Shown here: positions 36,508-45,682 of the stretch, one piece after another | How positions within the stretch are numbered: the first letter of the stretch is position 1 | Layout: each line of letters opens with the position of its first letter | Origin: Komarekiella delphini-convector SJRDD-AB1 | GTDB taxonomy: Bacteria; Cyanobacteriota; Cyanobacteriia; Cyanobacteriales; Nostocaceae | Length of the DNA stretch: 64,000 nt | Direction: 5' to 3' | Assembly (NCBI RefSeq): GCF_014831675.1 | Contig: NZ_VJXY01000033.1 | Location: 18,695-82,694 of the forward strand | Made by a program: the position numbers and the translations under genes | The notes under the pieces: model-generated | Databases searched by the model: none | What the model was told of the DNA's origin: nothing | The model's input: the letters and a program-made list of their open reading frames with translations, nothing else

Positions 36508-36729
36508 ATGGATATTGCAGTTAAATACGACATCGAGGTTATCAAGGAAGAAGCACGTCAACTTGCTCAAAAGGGACTTGTTAACCGTCAGCAGCCAATC
36601 TATACTCTTTGTAAATACATTCCTGATCATGAATGGGTGTATTTCGAGCTTGAGCTAGAAAAAAACGAGTTTTTACTCAGAGATAGAATTATCGACCTGC
36701 TAGATCATGAATACTGGGAAGATGATTGA
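36508..36729 (+). CDS. DUF4327-family small cyanobacterial protein
   Basis: 73 residues. YDIEVIKEEARQLAQKGLVN, RQQPIYTLCKYIPDHEWVYF and LRDRIIDLLDHEYWEDD match my recollection of the DUF4327 family, which is confined to cyanobacteria and of unknown function. Strong GAGGTAA upstream of ATG. Acidic, no TM, presumably cytosolic. Followed by a hairpin terminator at 36806. Confidence 0.82.
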   Translation: MDIAVKYDIEVIKEEARQLAQKGLVNRQQPIYTLCKYIPDHEWVYFELELEKNEFLLRDRIIDLLDHEYWEDD

Positions 36730-36805
36730 AGCTGTACCTAGAAATCAGAACACGTTAGTAACATCTTCAAGAAAATCAAAATTAAAAATTAAAATCTCAA
36801 CATAA

Positions 36806-36833
36806 AAAGCCCTCGAATTAATTTGGGGGTTTT
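36806..36833 (+). terminator. Hairpin terminator after the DUF4327 gene
   Basis: AAAGCCCTC pairs with GGGGGTTTT (two G-T wobbles) around a 10-nt AT loop, with a T run on the plus strand, 77 bp after the stop. Confidence 0.7.
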
Positions 36834-36889
36834 AAAAAAGGTTTTATTAAAGTAAGCAGCAAATATTTAGTTGGCGGTGGTCAGTGGTC

Positions 36890-36922
36890 AGATCCCCGAC
36901 TTCTTAAAGAAGTCGGGGATCT
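36890..36922. repeat. 16-bp perfect palindrome
   Basis: agatccccgacttctt and aagaagtcggggatct around one base. It resembles the palindrome after pcxA (30159-30189), so this is a recurring unit. It lies 16 bp from the argD stop and may end argD transcription, though without a T tract. Confidence 0.8.
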
Positions 36923-36938
36923 AATAGCCCAGCAATGT

Positions 36939-38219
36939 TTACGCTGTAATGGTTGCTAATGCCTTGTCAACAGCTTGCAGTGCGGTATTGATTTCTGCTT
37001 CTGTCACAATCAGCGGAGGTACGAACCGGACAACTTTTGGCCCTGCTGGTACGAGCAATACGCCCTCGTCTATGGCAGCTTTGACGATATCAGCTGCGGT
37101 TAACTGAGTAGATGCTTGCAACTCCAGACCATTGATCAAACCCCAACCCCGAACTTCGGCAATTTGGTGAGGATATTTTGCGGCGATCGCTTTTAATCCA
37201 GATCGCAGCTGTTCACCTCGTTCTTCCACATTCTGCAAAATATTCTCCCGCTCTATTGTCTGACAGACACTAAGCGCCACTCCACACACAAATGGATTTC
37301 CGCCAAAGGTGCTGGCGTGTTCTCCTGGTTGAAAAATATCACAGAATTTTTTGCTCATCATTGCACCGATGGGGATACCGCCACCCAAGCCTTTGGCGCT
37401 GGTGAAAATATCCGGCTCAACGCCAAGATGTTCATAACCCCATAATTTACCACTGCGCCCCATGCCAACTTGCACTTCATCAAAAATTAGTAGAATGCCA
37501 GTTTCATCACAAATTTGCCGCAGCTTTTTGAAATAGGCAATATCCCCTGGACGTACCCCACCCTCTCCCTGCAATGGTTCTATTAAAATCGCCGCTACAC
37601 GATAATCGCCTTCATCCAACTCGCTAATCGCCACTTCCACAGCGTTAATATCGTTGTAATTTACGTAGTGGAAACCAGGCACTAATGGATCAAAGTATTT
37701 TTGATACTTCGGTTGTCCTGTAGCAGTAATTGTTGCTAAAGTCCGCCCGTGGAAACTGGCATTGGCGGTTAAAATAATCGGTTTTTCAATTTCTAGAACT
37801 GTGTGGGCATACTTCCGCGCTAGTTTAATTGCCGCTTCGTTAGCCTCAGCTCCAGAGTTGCAGAAAAATACGCGATCGGCACAAGAGTGTTGAATAAGCC
37901 ATTTTGCCAACTCACCTTGCTCAGGAATGTAGTACAAATTAGAGACATGGTGCAGCTTTTGGATTTGGCGAGTCACCGCTTCTACCATAGCCGGGTGAGC
38001 GTGTCCCAAGGTACAAGTGGCAATTCCAGCCACAAAGTCCAGATATTCCCGCCCTTGTGTATCCCAAACCCGGCAACCAGCGCCCCGTTCTAGGGCTAAA
38101 GGAAACCGGGCGTATGTGGACATTACAGCTTGATTAAAGCTATCTGCATCAAAGGGACTAGATGCTACACCTGAATCTGGGGGGATCGTGACTTGTTCAT
38201 CTAGAGTTTGTAGACTCAC
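36939..38219 (-). CDS. argD: Acetylornithine aminotransferase
   Basis: 426 residues, PLP class III aminotransferase of arginine synthesis (N-acetylglutamate semialdehyde to N-acetylornithine). Seen: AGCRVWDTQGREYLDFVAGI, ATCTLGHAHPAMVEAV, FFCNSGAEANEAAIKLARKY, SFHGRTLATITATGQPKYQK, ILIEPLQGEGGVRPGD, LLIFDEVQVGMGRSGKLWGY and the PLP Lys in DIFTSAKGLGGGIPIGAMMS. GTG start at 38219 with a very good AGGAGGAG upstream. Monocistronic. Confidence 0.94.
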   Translation of the reverse strand: MSLQTLDEQVTIPPDSGVASSPFDADSFNQAVMSTYARFPLALERGAGCRVWDTQGREYLDFVAGIATCTLGHAHPAMVEAVTRQIQKLHHVSNLYYIPEQGELAKWLIQHSCADRVFFCNSGAEANEAAIKLARKYAHTVLEIEKPIILTANASFHGRTLATITATGQPKYQKYFDPLVPGFHYVNYNDINAVEVAISELDEGDYRVAAILIEPLQGEGGVRPGDIAYFKKLRQICDETGILLIFDEVQVGMGRSGKLWGYEHLGVEPDIFTSAKGLGGGIPIGAMMSKKFCDIFQPGEHASTFGGNPFVCGVALSVCQTIERENILQNVEERGEQLRSGLKAIAAKYPHQIAEVRGWGLINGLELQASTQLTAADIVKAAIDEGVLLVPAGPKVVRFVPPLIVTEAEINTALQAVDKALATITA

Positions 38220-38365
38220 TACCGCTCCTCCTGAAGTTTTTCATCATATAGTTATCTACTAGTTTCCTAGAAATCTTTAAAAATTACTTTTTATTTCCCG
38301 CAACTTATACTTCCTCTTAAGCTAACGCTCATATATTCTCAAACGTGTGGTAGTGGTGAAAAATT

Positions 38366-39430
38366 TTGTACTCAACACTAGAGCAAAAATATCAACGTAT
38401 CCAAAAGGAGTTAATGGCTGGGGCGATCGCTCTCGGCGGTGTGCTCCTGATTGGCACTTTATGGTATTGGTTAGTAGAAGGCTGGTCATGGCAAGACGCA
38501 GCTTACATGACAGTCATCACCTTAGCTACGGTGGGATATGGAGAGACACAGCCACTAGGTAGCCGAGGACGATTGTTTACAATTGCCTTAATTTTATTGG
38601 GTGTGGTCAATATCGGTTACATTGTCAATAGATTTACCGAAGCCATAATACAAGGCTATTTTCAAGAAGGAATTCGGCTACGGCAACAGAAGCGATTAAT
38701 GGAATCCCTAACACAACACTACATCATTTGTGGATTTAGTCGGACTGGTCGTCAAATTGCCAAGGAATTTCGGTCAGAAGGCGTATCTTTTGTAGTGATT
38801 GATTCCGAAATAGAATCTGTGCAAAGGGCGCAAAATGAAGGTTATACAGCATACCAAGGTGATGCTACATTAGATGACACGCTTTTGAAAGTCGGCATTG
38901 AACGGGCAATTTGTATTGTCGCAGCGCTACCTTCAGATGCAGAAAATTTATATACAGTTTTATCAGCTAAAACACTGAATCCAGAAATCCGGGCGATCGC
39001 ACGGGCAAGTACAGAAGAAGCTTTACAAAAATTACAACGCGGTGGTGCAGATGAAGTGATTTCTCCCTATATTACAGGCGGGAAGCGGATGGCTGCGGCG
39101 GCACTTAGACCCCAGGTTTTAGATTTTGTAGATGGGATTCTTACAGGTGCAGACCGCCAGTTGTATATGGAAGAATTTTTACTCGACCCGGCTTTCTGTC
39201 CTTTTGTCGGTCAAACTTTACAAAAAGCCAGATTGCGATCGCAATCTGGGGCATTAGTTCTGGCAATTCGTCGCGTTGATGGCAATCTCATCGGTGGCCC
39301 CACTGGCGAGACGGTTTTAATGCCGGGAGATCGGCTAATCTGCATGGGTACAGCTGAACAACTGCGTAGCCTCAACCAAATTCTTGGGCCAATTGGTTCC
39401 CAGAAATTGCGTGAACCTAAAAATACTTGA
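38366..39430 (+). CDS. Two-TM potassium channel with TrkA-type RCK domains
   Basis: 354 residues. Pore module first: TM1 at about 17-38, pore helix and selectivity filter TVITLATVGYGETQPLG, TM2 RLFTIALILLGVVNIGYIVN. Then an RCK N domain (HYIICGFSRTGRQIAKEF, GDATLDDTLLKVGIERA, VAALPSDAENLYTVLSAKTL) and an RCK C domain ending PGDRLICMGTAEQLRSLNQI. The MthK-like order suggests a ligand-gated K+ channel in the plasma membrane. TTG start at 38366 fits homologues from memory; ATG 38414 is an alternative that would cut into TM1. Confidence 0.9.
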   Translation: MYSTLEQKYQRIQKELMAGAIALGGVLLIGTLWYWLVEGWSWQDAAYMTVITLATVGYGETQPLGSRGRLFTIALILLGVVNIGYIVNRFTEAIIQGYFQEGIRLRQQKRLMESLTQHYIICGFSRTGRQIAKEFRSEGVSFVVIDSEIESVQRAQNEGYTAYQGDATLDDTLLKVGIERAICIVAALPSDAENLYTVLSAKTLNPEIRAIARASTEEALQKLQRGGADEVISPYITGGKRMAAAALRPQVLDFVDGILTGADRQLYMEEFLLDPAFCPFVGQTLQKARLRSQSGALVLAIRRVDGNLIGGPTGETVLMPGDRLICMGTAEQLRSLNQILGPIGSQKLREPKNT

Positions 39431-40079
39431 TGGAGAGAAACGTTGCATTGCAACTTTAACAGTAAACAGTAAACGGTAAACAGTAAACATAATTGGGTGT
39501 AAGGGAAACTACTAATACTGATTCAATTAATGATTGCAACAAATCCTTTGGTAGAGACGTTGCATTGCAAGGTCTCTACATGGTCTATCTAATCAGAACT
39601 TACGCACTCAGATCCCCCAACCCCCTTCAAAAGGGGGCTTTATAAATTCCCCCCTTTTGAAGGGGAGCCAGCGCGGTCTTCTCTACTTTGAGGCTGCGCC
39701 AAGGGGGTTTCCCCGCCACTCCCCACAACGGATAGCGCAGCGTAAAGCCTTCTCTTCTCCTATCGGAGACACTTCGTGAACGAGAGGCTTCGCCTTAAGC
39801 GAAGCCATGCCGCAGGCTTTACGGCATGGCTTCTCTACTTTGAGGCTGCGCCAACGCTGAGAGCGAGTCTTGTCTGCGACACGCTGCGCGAACGAGCGTC
39901 GGCAACCTCCGCCTTGGGGTGGCTCCCCATGAGCGACTGGCGTGGGCTAGGGGGGATCTAGGTTTCAGCCTTCAGTGCGTAAGTCCTACTAATAACCCAA
40001 AGCCGATTACTGGCAGGCGCTATCTAGCAAGTTTAAATCCCCCCAACTGTTTACTGTTTACTGTTTACTGTTCACTGAT
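39431..40079. repeat. Repeat island: composite repeat with nested insertions
   Basis: From 39458 to about 40077 a repeat seen intact in inverted form at 58022-58198 is interrupted. The outer arms are ttaac/agtaaacagtaaac (39458-39490) and ttactgtttactgtttactg (40050-40070); inner shared text includes ataattgggtgtaagggaa and taacccaaagccgatta. Inside sit a GAGACGTTGC palindrome unit (39530-39583) and MITE family A copy 2 (39594-39988). No gene. Confidence 0.8.
39594..39988. mobile_element. MITE family A, copy 2 (395 bp)
   Basis: Same ends as copy 1 (cagaacttacgcac and gtgcgtaagtccta) and a CTAAT duplication at 39589-39593 and 39989-39993. The first and last about 90 bp match copy 1; the middle is enlarged by other palindromic repeats (aagcgaagccatgccgcagg, ctgcgacacgctgcgcgaac). 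No transposase ORF. Confidence 0.88.
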
Positions 40080-41132
40080 TTAAACCTTGTTTAGCCACTC
40101 CAAAATACTGGCTTTGCTCTCTGCTAATCCTTTATAAACCAGCGATTCTGGTGTCATAGACTGAATTGCAGCATGAAGCTTAGACCTTAACACTGAATCT
40201 TTTTTAACCACGCCACAATCTCTAAAATAAGTACGAATAGTAAACAGCGCTGCTTCATACTCCGGTAGTCCCCAAATTACCTGTCGTTCAATTCGCAGGT
40301 AGAGCTTGGGGTGCTGTGGATCAAAGTTTCTACCCCGCCACTGGCTGAGTGAAATCCCAGACGGCGCTTGAGGATGGTGGTTAAGACGAGTGTCGGTACT
40401 CAAACCCCAAGCAAAGCGCACCATTGGTTTGTGATCAATCATCGTATTGACGATCGCATCTGCTCGGCGATTGATTTTTTCTATACCTGCTACAGGTGCA
40501 TGGATTGTAGCAAAATCTTTGCCAATTTTTGCCTCGGCTGACCAGTGGTTGGGATAGCAAAGATGAACTGCACTCAGCCAGTTGCTACCATTAGCAGTAC
40601 GGCAGATAACTGTTAAGTCTTCCTGCATCTGTAGTGCTAGGGCATCGAGAATAGAGGCATAAGGTGGAAAGACTGCGCTACCCTGGACTTGCTGTAACTC
40701 CCAGTCTGCATCAAGGTAGAGGGTTTCTTTGGTGAGCCGGCTGTAGAATATCCAAGTATTATCTATGGACTTTTTGCAGCAAAAGTGGTTTGGGTATTCT
40801 TGGGTAAGGCGATTAATTATTAAACGGGCGATCGCTCCTGCCACAGCCTTAGAATAGTTGCAGATTTGGTAGTACTTACTCAACCGCTCTGCACGGGCTA
40901 ACAGCTTAGCCTGTCGATAGTGGTTAAAATTATCATCAATTTGAAATACTTGTTGGTCAGCCTCACCATTGCTCAAGCAGGAGCCAAAAGGCATCATCCC
41001 TGGCTTGACTTCATAGCGTCCACTCATTAGCGGGAAGTAGCAAGGCGCACTATCAAAAGCTTCGATTGTCCTAGCTTCCTGAAGTAAGTTTTCTAGAGAC
41101 ATAGGTGCTGCTATGCGTCTTTGCATACCCAT
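40080..41132 (-). CDS. Heme-dependent oxidative N-demethylase family protein (DUF3445)
   Basis: 350 residues. Diagnostic C-terminal text: LYLRIERQVIWGLPEYEAAL then FTIRTYFRDCGVV, and earlier WFYSRLTKETLYLDADWELQ-like and SAVHLCYPNHWSAEAKIGKD plus FATIHAPVAGIEKINRRADA. This matches the DUF3445/HODM alpha-subunit-like family, whose characterised members oxidise dimethylamine with heme. Residues 40-55 (PLMSGRYEVKPGMMPFG) are also typical. Substrate in cyanobacteria is unknown. Upstream on the same strand is a CblD-like gene, about 210 bp away across a low-complexity spacer. ATG 41132 chosen; ATG 41102 possible. Confidence 0.8.
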   Translation of the reverse strand: MGMQRRIAAPMSLENLLQEARTIEAFDSAPCYFPLMSGRYEVKPGMMPFGSCLSNGEADQQVFQIDDNFNHYRQAKLLARAERLSKYYQICNYSKAVAGAIARLIINRLTQEYPNHFCCKKSIDNTWIFYSRLTKETLYLDADWELQQVQGSAVFPPYASILDALALQMQEDLTVICRTANGSNWLSAVHLCYPNHWSAEAKIGKDFATIHAPVAGIEKINRRADAIVNTMIDHKPMVRFAWGLSTDTRLNHHPQAPSGISLSQWRGRNFDPQHPKLYLRIERQVIWGLPEYEAALFTIRTYFRDCGVVKKDSVLRSKLHAAIQSMTPESLVYKGLAESKASILEWLNKV

Positions 41133-41340
41133 TTTTTAGCATACATGACGAGTGGGGAAGTAAGGGGAGCAGGGGAAGCAGTGCGTTGCGGGGGTTCCCA
41201 CGGCAGTCCGCTCAAGTCGGGAAACCCGCCCACGCGGCTGCCTCCCCGTTGTAGCAACTGCCGTGGAGCAGGGAAGCAGAGGAGCTGGGAAAGAATAAAT
41301 AACTCCTGACAAATGACCAATGACAAATGACAAATGACTA
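41133..41340. repeat. Low-complexity spacer with inverted pair
   Basis: Contains ccacggcagt (41199) and actgccgtgg (41257) as a 10-bp inverted pair inside purine-rich spacer (ggggagcaggggaagcag), then tgacaaatgac units. Non-coding. Confidence 0.6.
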
Positions 41341-41895
41341 TCAACCAATCTCATTCCACCCATGCATAGGTGCTATATCTTTAGTGACCCATTCGATCAG
41401 GATTGGAGGAGCTTCTGATATTAAGATGCTGGGATAAACAGCTGTACCCCAATTAGGATGCACTAGCACACTGCATTTGTTTTTAATTACTGGATAGTTG
41501 AGTAAGGCTTTGACAACTGCTGTGTCGTTGTGGGGAATTGCTCCAGGGTGGGACATTAAAGGATAGCCAGTACGGGGATCGATTAGGTCAGTTAAATAAC
41601 CGCGATCGCGTAGATTAAATACCAGATCGCAGCCAAATCTCATAAACTTTTCTCGTAAGCGTTCTTTTTCTGCCTCTATCTCTGCTGTCTTTTCCACTAG
41701 TTTATATTGTGATTGCTGGAGGACAATCACTACCCATAAAAATGGTTGCTCTTTCCAATCTGGTAATATCCGTTCGCAGTTGGCACAGATATACTGGCTA
41801 GGGGCATGAATTGAAATCTGAACCGCTTGTCCCATATTGCCAACCAAATTAATGGGACAGCCTTGCTCCGAAGCGTAAACTTTGGGATAGTTCAC
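41341..41895 (-). CDS. MMADHC/CblD-like protein
   Basis: 184 residues. The second half, LVFNLRDRGYLTDLIDPRTG, YPLMSHPGAIPHNDTAVVKA and CSVLVHPNWGTAVYPSILIS, fits the methylmalonic aciduria and homocystinuria type D (CblD) family as annotated in cyanobacteria. In animals CblD routes cobalamin to its enzymes. A CxxC (YICANCERIL) is seen near residue 37. No cobalamin gene is nearby, and the downstream HODM-like gene uses heme, so the role is open. No TM or signal peptide. Confidence 0.7.
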   Translation of the reverse strand: MNYPKVYASEQGCPINLVGNMGQAVQISIHAPSQYICANCERILPDWKEQPFLWVVIVLQQSQYKLVEKTAEIEAEKERLREKFMRFGCDLVFNLRDRGYLTDLIDPRTGYPLMSHPGAIPHNDTAVVKALLNYPVIKNKCSVLVHPNWGTAVYPSILISEAPPILIEWVTKDIAPMHGWNEIG

Positions 41896-42331
41896 TACAT
41901 TTATTCGGTTTTTGCAAGTTTTTTTAATTTGTTCCTCGGTATCGATGATATCTCTTAAAAGTTCAGAAAAATCATCTTATTTCTATAAATAGTTTATTTT
42001 TCTTTGAAGCAGTTGTTAATAATTTGGGAATTTTAATCTTATTTTTATGTTTTATTAATCTGTTCTGATGATATTTGTTGCGATGGCGTAACCGCCCGTT
42101 GGAGGCGCTCGCTCTTGAAATCTAGGCGATCAAAATCTCAAAACATAACAACTATCTCAGCAAATTTGCGGTCAATGCTAAAATGGCATAACTTTCAAAG
42201 AAGCTGTCCTAAATGGTGTCTAGTAAGGCAAAGCGTGTTATAGTTCCGCCCAAATGTGAGCAGAAAAGACAAAAGTAATTGTGTCTGCTAGAAAAAATTT
42301 TAGCTCTTTACTTAGTTTCGATAGTACGCAA
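41896..42331. other. Intergenic region
   Basis: 436 bp, AT-rich. About 42083-42125 has a short repeat (gatggcgtaaccgcccgttg, gaggcgctcgctc). No gene, terminator or RNA supported. Confidence 0.4.
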
Positions 42332-42538
42332 TTAATTGAGTTTTAAAGAATTCACTGGAACTTCATCCCAAGACTCGACTGTTCGCAATCGTGCTATCCA
42401 ACCTGCTGTCTTTTGCATCTCAGTCAAGTTTTCCTGAAAGGAATCATGACAATCTTTGGCTTGAGACTCATTACAACATGCAATACAGGCATGAATCATC
42501 CCAGATGGATCAATTTGCTCATTTACCCAAATAGTCAT
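42332..42538 (-). CDS. Small hypothetical protein with Cys pair
   Basis: 68 residues from ATG 42538, which has GAGGGA eight bases upstream; the longer frame begins at TTG 42553. Sequence MTIWVNEQIDPSGMIHACIA then CCNESQAKDCHDSFQENLTE and WIARLRTVESWDEVP. Three Cys within 15 residues and a small size could mean a metal or redox role. Family not recognised. Confidence 0.5.
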   Translation of the reverse strand: MTIWVNEQIDPSGMIHACIACCNESQAKDCHDSFQENLTEMQKTAGWIARLRTVESWDEVPVNSLKLN

Positions 42539-42853
42539 GGAGTTTTCCCTCAAAAAATGTTGCTAAAAAAGCGATTCCTAATTCTTAGAGTACTATTTAG
42601 AACCCAGATTCCGCACACTTGTCGTGGCGAATTCATTGAAAGGGTGGTTTTAGGAAACTTTGGTTTAGGCTTTCCACGATATTACAGGGGTTTCTAGCGT
42701 TAATAAATATTTCGCCAACAGTATAAGACGCTCCGTCTTCACGAAGCGTCTTTCTACGACACGCTACGCGAACGTAGAGAACACCGCTCTGGCTCAATTT
42801 TCCCCTGACATTGAGGATAATCTACATTTATCTGGAAGGATAGCCAGCTTTAT
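42539..42853. repeat. Spacer with Nostoc-type palindromic repeat
   Basis: 42726-42785 holds gacgctccgtcttcacgaag and cgacacgctacgcgaacgta units. The rest shows nothing I can support. Confidence 0.5.
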
Positions 42854-43078
42854 CTAAGTCTTGGATGAAGAAGATTCAATTAATTTTTTCAATTTCAGAT
42901 AGGCTTGTTCTGGTGTTAAAGGCTCTGAAGTCTTTTCATTAGGGATATAGAATTGCCAGCTATCTGGAAAGTGATGAACAACAAAAGAAGGAATTAGTGC
43001 TAGATTCAGTGCCTTTCTTCCCAATTCTTCTGCTTGTTCGGCTAAAGTGATTTCGTCATGAAACGAGTATTGGCTCAT
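42854..43078 (-). CDS. Small hypothetical protein
   Basis: 74 residues: MSQYSFHDEITLAEQAEELG, RKALNLALIPSFVVHHFPDS, WQFYIPNEKTSEPLTPEQAY. Helix-strand-helix character, no TM, no motif recognised. No strong ribosome site. The frame is clean and the composition protein-like, so probably real. Confidence 0.5.
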   Translation of the reverse strand: MSQYSFHDEITLAEQAEELGRKALNLALIPSFVVHHFPDSWQFYIPNEKTSEPLTPEQAYLKLKKLIESSSSKT

Positions 43079-43289
43079 AAAAATAATAGTTGTTATGTAG
43101 ACGCGTTATCAAAAACTACTTGGTGTTTCTATCTTACCCAGTAGCGATCGCCTCTGAAAAATTACTGTGAACTAGAGAAGGCGGTAGAGAAATGGATACT
43201 ATTAAATAAAAAATATCAATTATGAGCTTGTGTAGAGATGCAAAATCTTGCACCTCTACAGATTGCAAGGATAGATTTTCTCTGCTGAA

Positions 43290-44981
43290 CTAACTTGCAA
43301 ACAAATCTAAATCGGTTACAGCACCGAGACTGCTAGAAGATACCAACTTGGCATATTTCGCCAGTACGCCTTTAGTGTAACGCGGTGCAGGTGCTTGCCA
43401 ATTAGCACGACGACGAGCTAATTCCGACTCAGATACATTCAACTGCAATCGGCGTGCAGGTGCATCAATGGTAATACTATCGCCTTCTTCTACAAGAGCG
43501 ATCGCACCCCCAACTGCGGCTTCTGGGGCAACATGACCGACTACCATACCATAAGTACCACCAGAAAAACGCCCATCGGTAATTAATCCTACCGTATCAC
43601 CCAACCCAGCACCGATAATTGCTGAGGTTGGAGCCAGCATTTCCCGCATCCCTGGGCCACCCTTGGGCCCTTCGTAGCGGATAACGAGAATATCACCTGG
43701 TTGAATCTTACCCGCCAAAATTGCATCTAAAGAGGCTTCTTCCGATTCAAACACGCGTGCGGGGCCGGTAATTACTGGTTTTTTCACTCCAGTAATTTTA
43801 GCTACAGCCCCTTCTGTGGCTAAATTGCCTCTGAGAATAGCTAAGTGTCCTTGAGAATACATCGGGTTATTCCAAGTCCGAATCACATCTTGGTTGGGAG
43901 ATGGTTCTGCTGGTATATCTGCCAAGACTTCTGCAACTGTTTGACCACTGATGGTGAGGCTATCACCGTGTAGCAAGTCATGCACAAGTAGCATTTTCAT
44001 CACTTGCGGAATGCCACCAGCTTTGTGTAAATCAGTAGCTACATACTTACCGCTGGGTTTTAAATCGCACAGAACAGGGACACGAGCGCGAATAGTTTCA
44101 AAGTCGTCCAGGGTTAACTCTACATTAGCGGCGCGGGCGATCGCCAGAAAATGCAATACGGCATTTGTCGAACCACCTACGGCCATAATTACAGAAATGG
44201 CGTTCTCTATAGATTTGCGAGTAATAATTTGGCGGGGTAAGATTTGTTTACGAATGGCTTGGACTAAAACAAATGCTGATTTTTCAGTACTGTCGGCTTT
44301 TTCGGCATCTTCTGCGGCCATTGTTGAGGAATAAGGCAAACTCATTCCCAGCGCCTCAAATGCTGAAGACATGGTGTTAGCTGTGAACATTCCACCACAG
44401 GAACCAGCACCGGGACAAGCACGGCTTTCAACTTCTAATAGTTCTTTGTCGTCAATTTTACCGGCACTGTATTGACCGACGGCTTCAAAAGAACTGACAA
44501 CGGTTAAATCGCGTCCATTGTAGTGTCCGGGTTTAATTGTGCCACCGTAAACAAAGATAGCGGGGATATTCATCCGGGCGATCGCCAACATTGCCCCTGG
44601 CATATTTTTATCGCAACCGCCAATAGCTAGTACACCATCCATACTTTGCCCTGTACAGGCGGTTTCAATCGAGTCGGCAATTACTTCCCGTGATACTAGG
44701 GAATATTTCATCCCTTCAGTTCCCATTGAAATCCCGTCGCTGATGGTAATTGTACCGAACATTTGCGGCATCGCTCCAGCACTTTTAACGGCAACTTCTG
44801 CCCTTTGTGCCAGTTGATTTATCCCCATATTGCACGGGGTAATAGTGCTGTAACCATTGGCAATACCCACAATGGCTTTATTGAAATCTTCATCTTTAAA
44901 ACCAACTGCACGCAGCATTGCTCTATTAGGCGATCGCTGCACTCCTTGCGTCACAACTTGGCTTCTTAAATTCTCCGACAT
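43290..44981 (-). CDS. ilvD: Dihydroxy-acid dehydratase
   Basis: 563 residues; third step of valine/isoleucine synthesis, dehydrating dihydroxy acids to 2-keto acids. Fe-S cluster cysteines seen in [32 protein letters not shown] and [20 protein letters not shown]. Other marks: [40 protein letters not shown] and the Mg-binding carboxylated-Lys region around [10 protein letters not shown]. Full length. ATG 44981 with GGAAGG-like purines upstream. Monocistronic. Confidence 0.95.
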   Translation of the reverse strand: MSENLRSQVVTQGVQRSPNRAMLRAVGFKDEDFNKAIVGIANGYSTITPCNMGINQLAQRAEVAVKSAGAMPQMFGTITISDGISMGTEGMKYSLVSREVIADSIETACTGQSMDGVLAIGGCDKNMPGAMLAIARMNIPAIFVYGGTIKPGHYNGRDLTVVSSFEAVGQYSAGKIDDKELLEVESRACPGAGSCGGMFTANTMSSAFEALGMSLPYSSTMAAEDAEKADSTEKSAFVLVQAIRKQILPRQIITRKSIENAISVIMAVGGSTNAVLHFLAIARAANVELTLDDFETIRARVPVLCDLKPSGKYVATDLHKAGGIPQVMKMLLVHDLLHGDSLTISGQTVAEVLADIPAEPSPNQDVIRTWNNPMYSQGHLAILRGNLATEGAVAKITGVKKPVITGPARVFESEEASLDAILAGKIQPGDILVIRYEGPKGGPGMREMLAPTSAIIGAGLGDTVGLITDGRFSGGTYGMVVGHVAPEAAVGGAIALVEEGDSITIDAPARRLQLNVSESELARRRANWQAPAPRYTKGVLAKYAKLVSSSSLGAVTDLDLFAS

Positions 44982-45682
44982 TTTTTTTCCTTCCCTGCCA
45001 TCATCGCTTGTGTTGCGATTGTATTACATGATTTTCTCAAAAGACGACACATAATAGAGCATCAGTTAGTATTGCAAATTCTCTGTATTTCATATTTCCA
45101 ACGTGCATTTGTTGCTAATTCCAGGGTTAGACACAACCTGAATATTGAGCGTGTAGTTACTGAAGTATACTTCTGTGACATAGCTCTAACTACCTCTAAT
45201 ATCTATATATAAGTATCATAGGTAGGTATTTTTTAGATGTCCAATATATATTTATGCAAAATTGAGACTTATAAAATATCAAAAATCTGGAACTGCAACA
45301 CCTGCGCTACTTTATCGCTGTAGCCGAGGAACTGCACTTCGTAGAGCCATAGAACAACTGCACATTGCTCAACCTCCTTTAAACCAGCAAATTCAGCAGC
45401 TAGAAACAGCGTGCCATTCGGGTATACGGAAAAATTACATATAATCCTTTCGTGAAGGGTAGTCATACGGAAAAATCCTGTGTAATATGCCAAATACAGG
45501 TGTTATCAAGAAAATTGCTATATGTTCTGATAGAAAGAAGCTGTAATTCTCTATTTATCGTCATCAAAAAAAAGATTATATGGAAACTTTCCGTGGAAAA
45601 AATAGTTATGCGGCGCAGACGGCTAGCATCACCGACTGCTTTTGACTCACAGTTGACAATCAAAGATTAGGAGAAACCATCG
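44982..45682. other. Intergenic region with a regulator relic
   Basis: 700 bp. Contains the LysR fragment at 45287-45411. About 45135-45180 has gaagtatacttc, a small palindrome. The last 80 bp before the GST gene shift toward GC-rich sequence (about 45600 onward), probably the edge of transferred DNA. Confidence 0.5.
45287..45411 (+). pseudogene. LysR-type regulator relic (helix-turn-helix only)
   Basis: Frame 1 reads LELQHLRYFIAVAEELHF (45287-45340), the standard LysR start. Then a one-base loss (ttcgtaga for expected ttcggtaga) shifts the frame, and the next frame reads RAIEQLHIAQPPLNQQIQQL and ETA before homology ends. Only about 41 of roughly 300 residues remain. It lies upstream of, and in the same direction as, the foreign-looking GST gene. 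Confidence 0.8.

Noticed and set aside
39776-39961. Open frame inside MITE copy 2
   Set aside because: Made of palindromic repeat text; no protein features.
45452-45670. Short plus-strand frame before the GST gene
   Set aside because: Low-quality composition and no homology recognised; overlaps the junction spacer.
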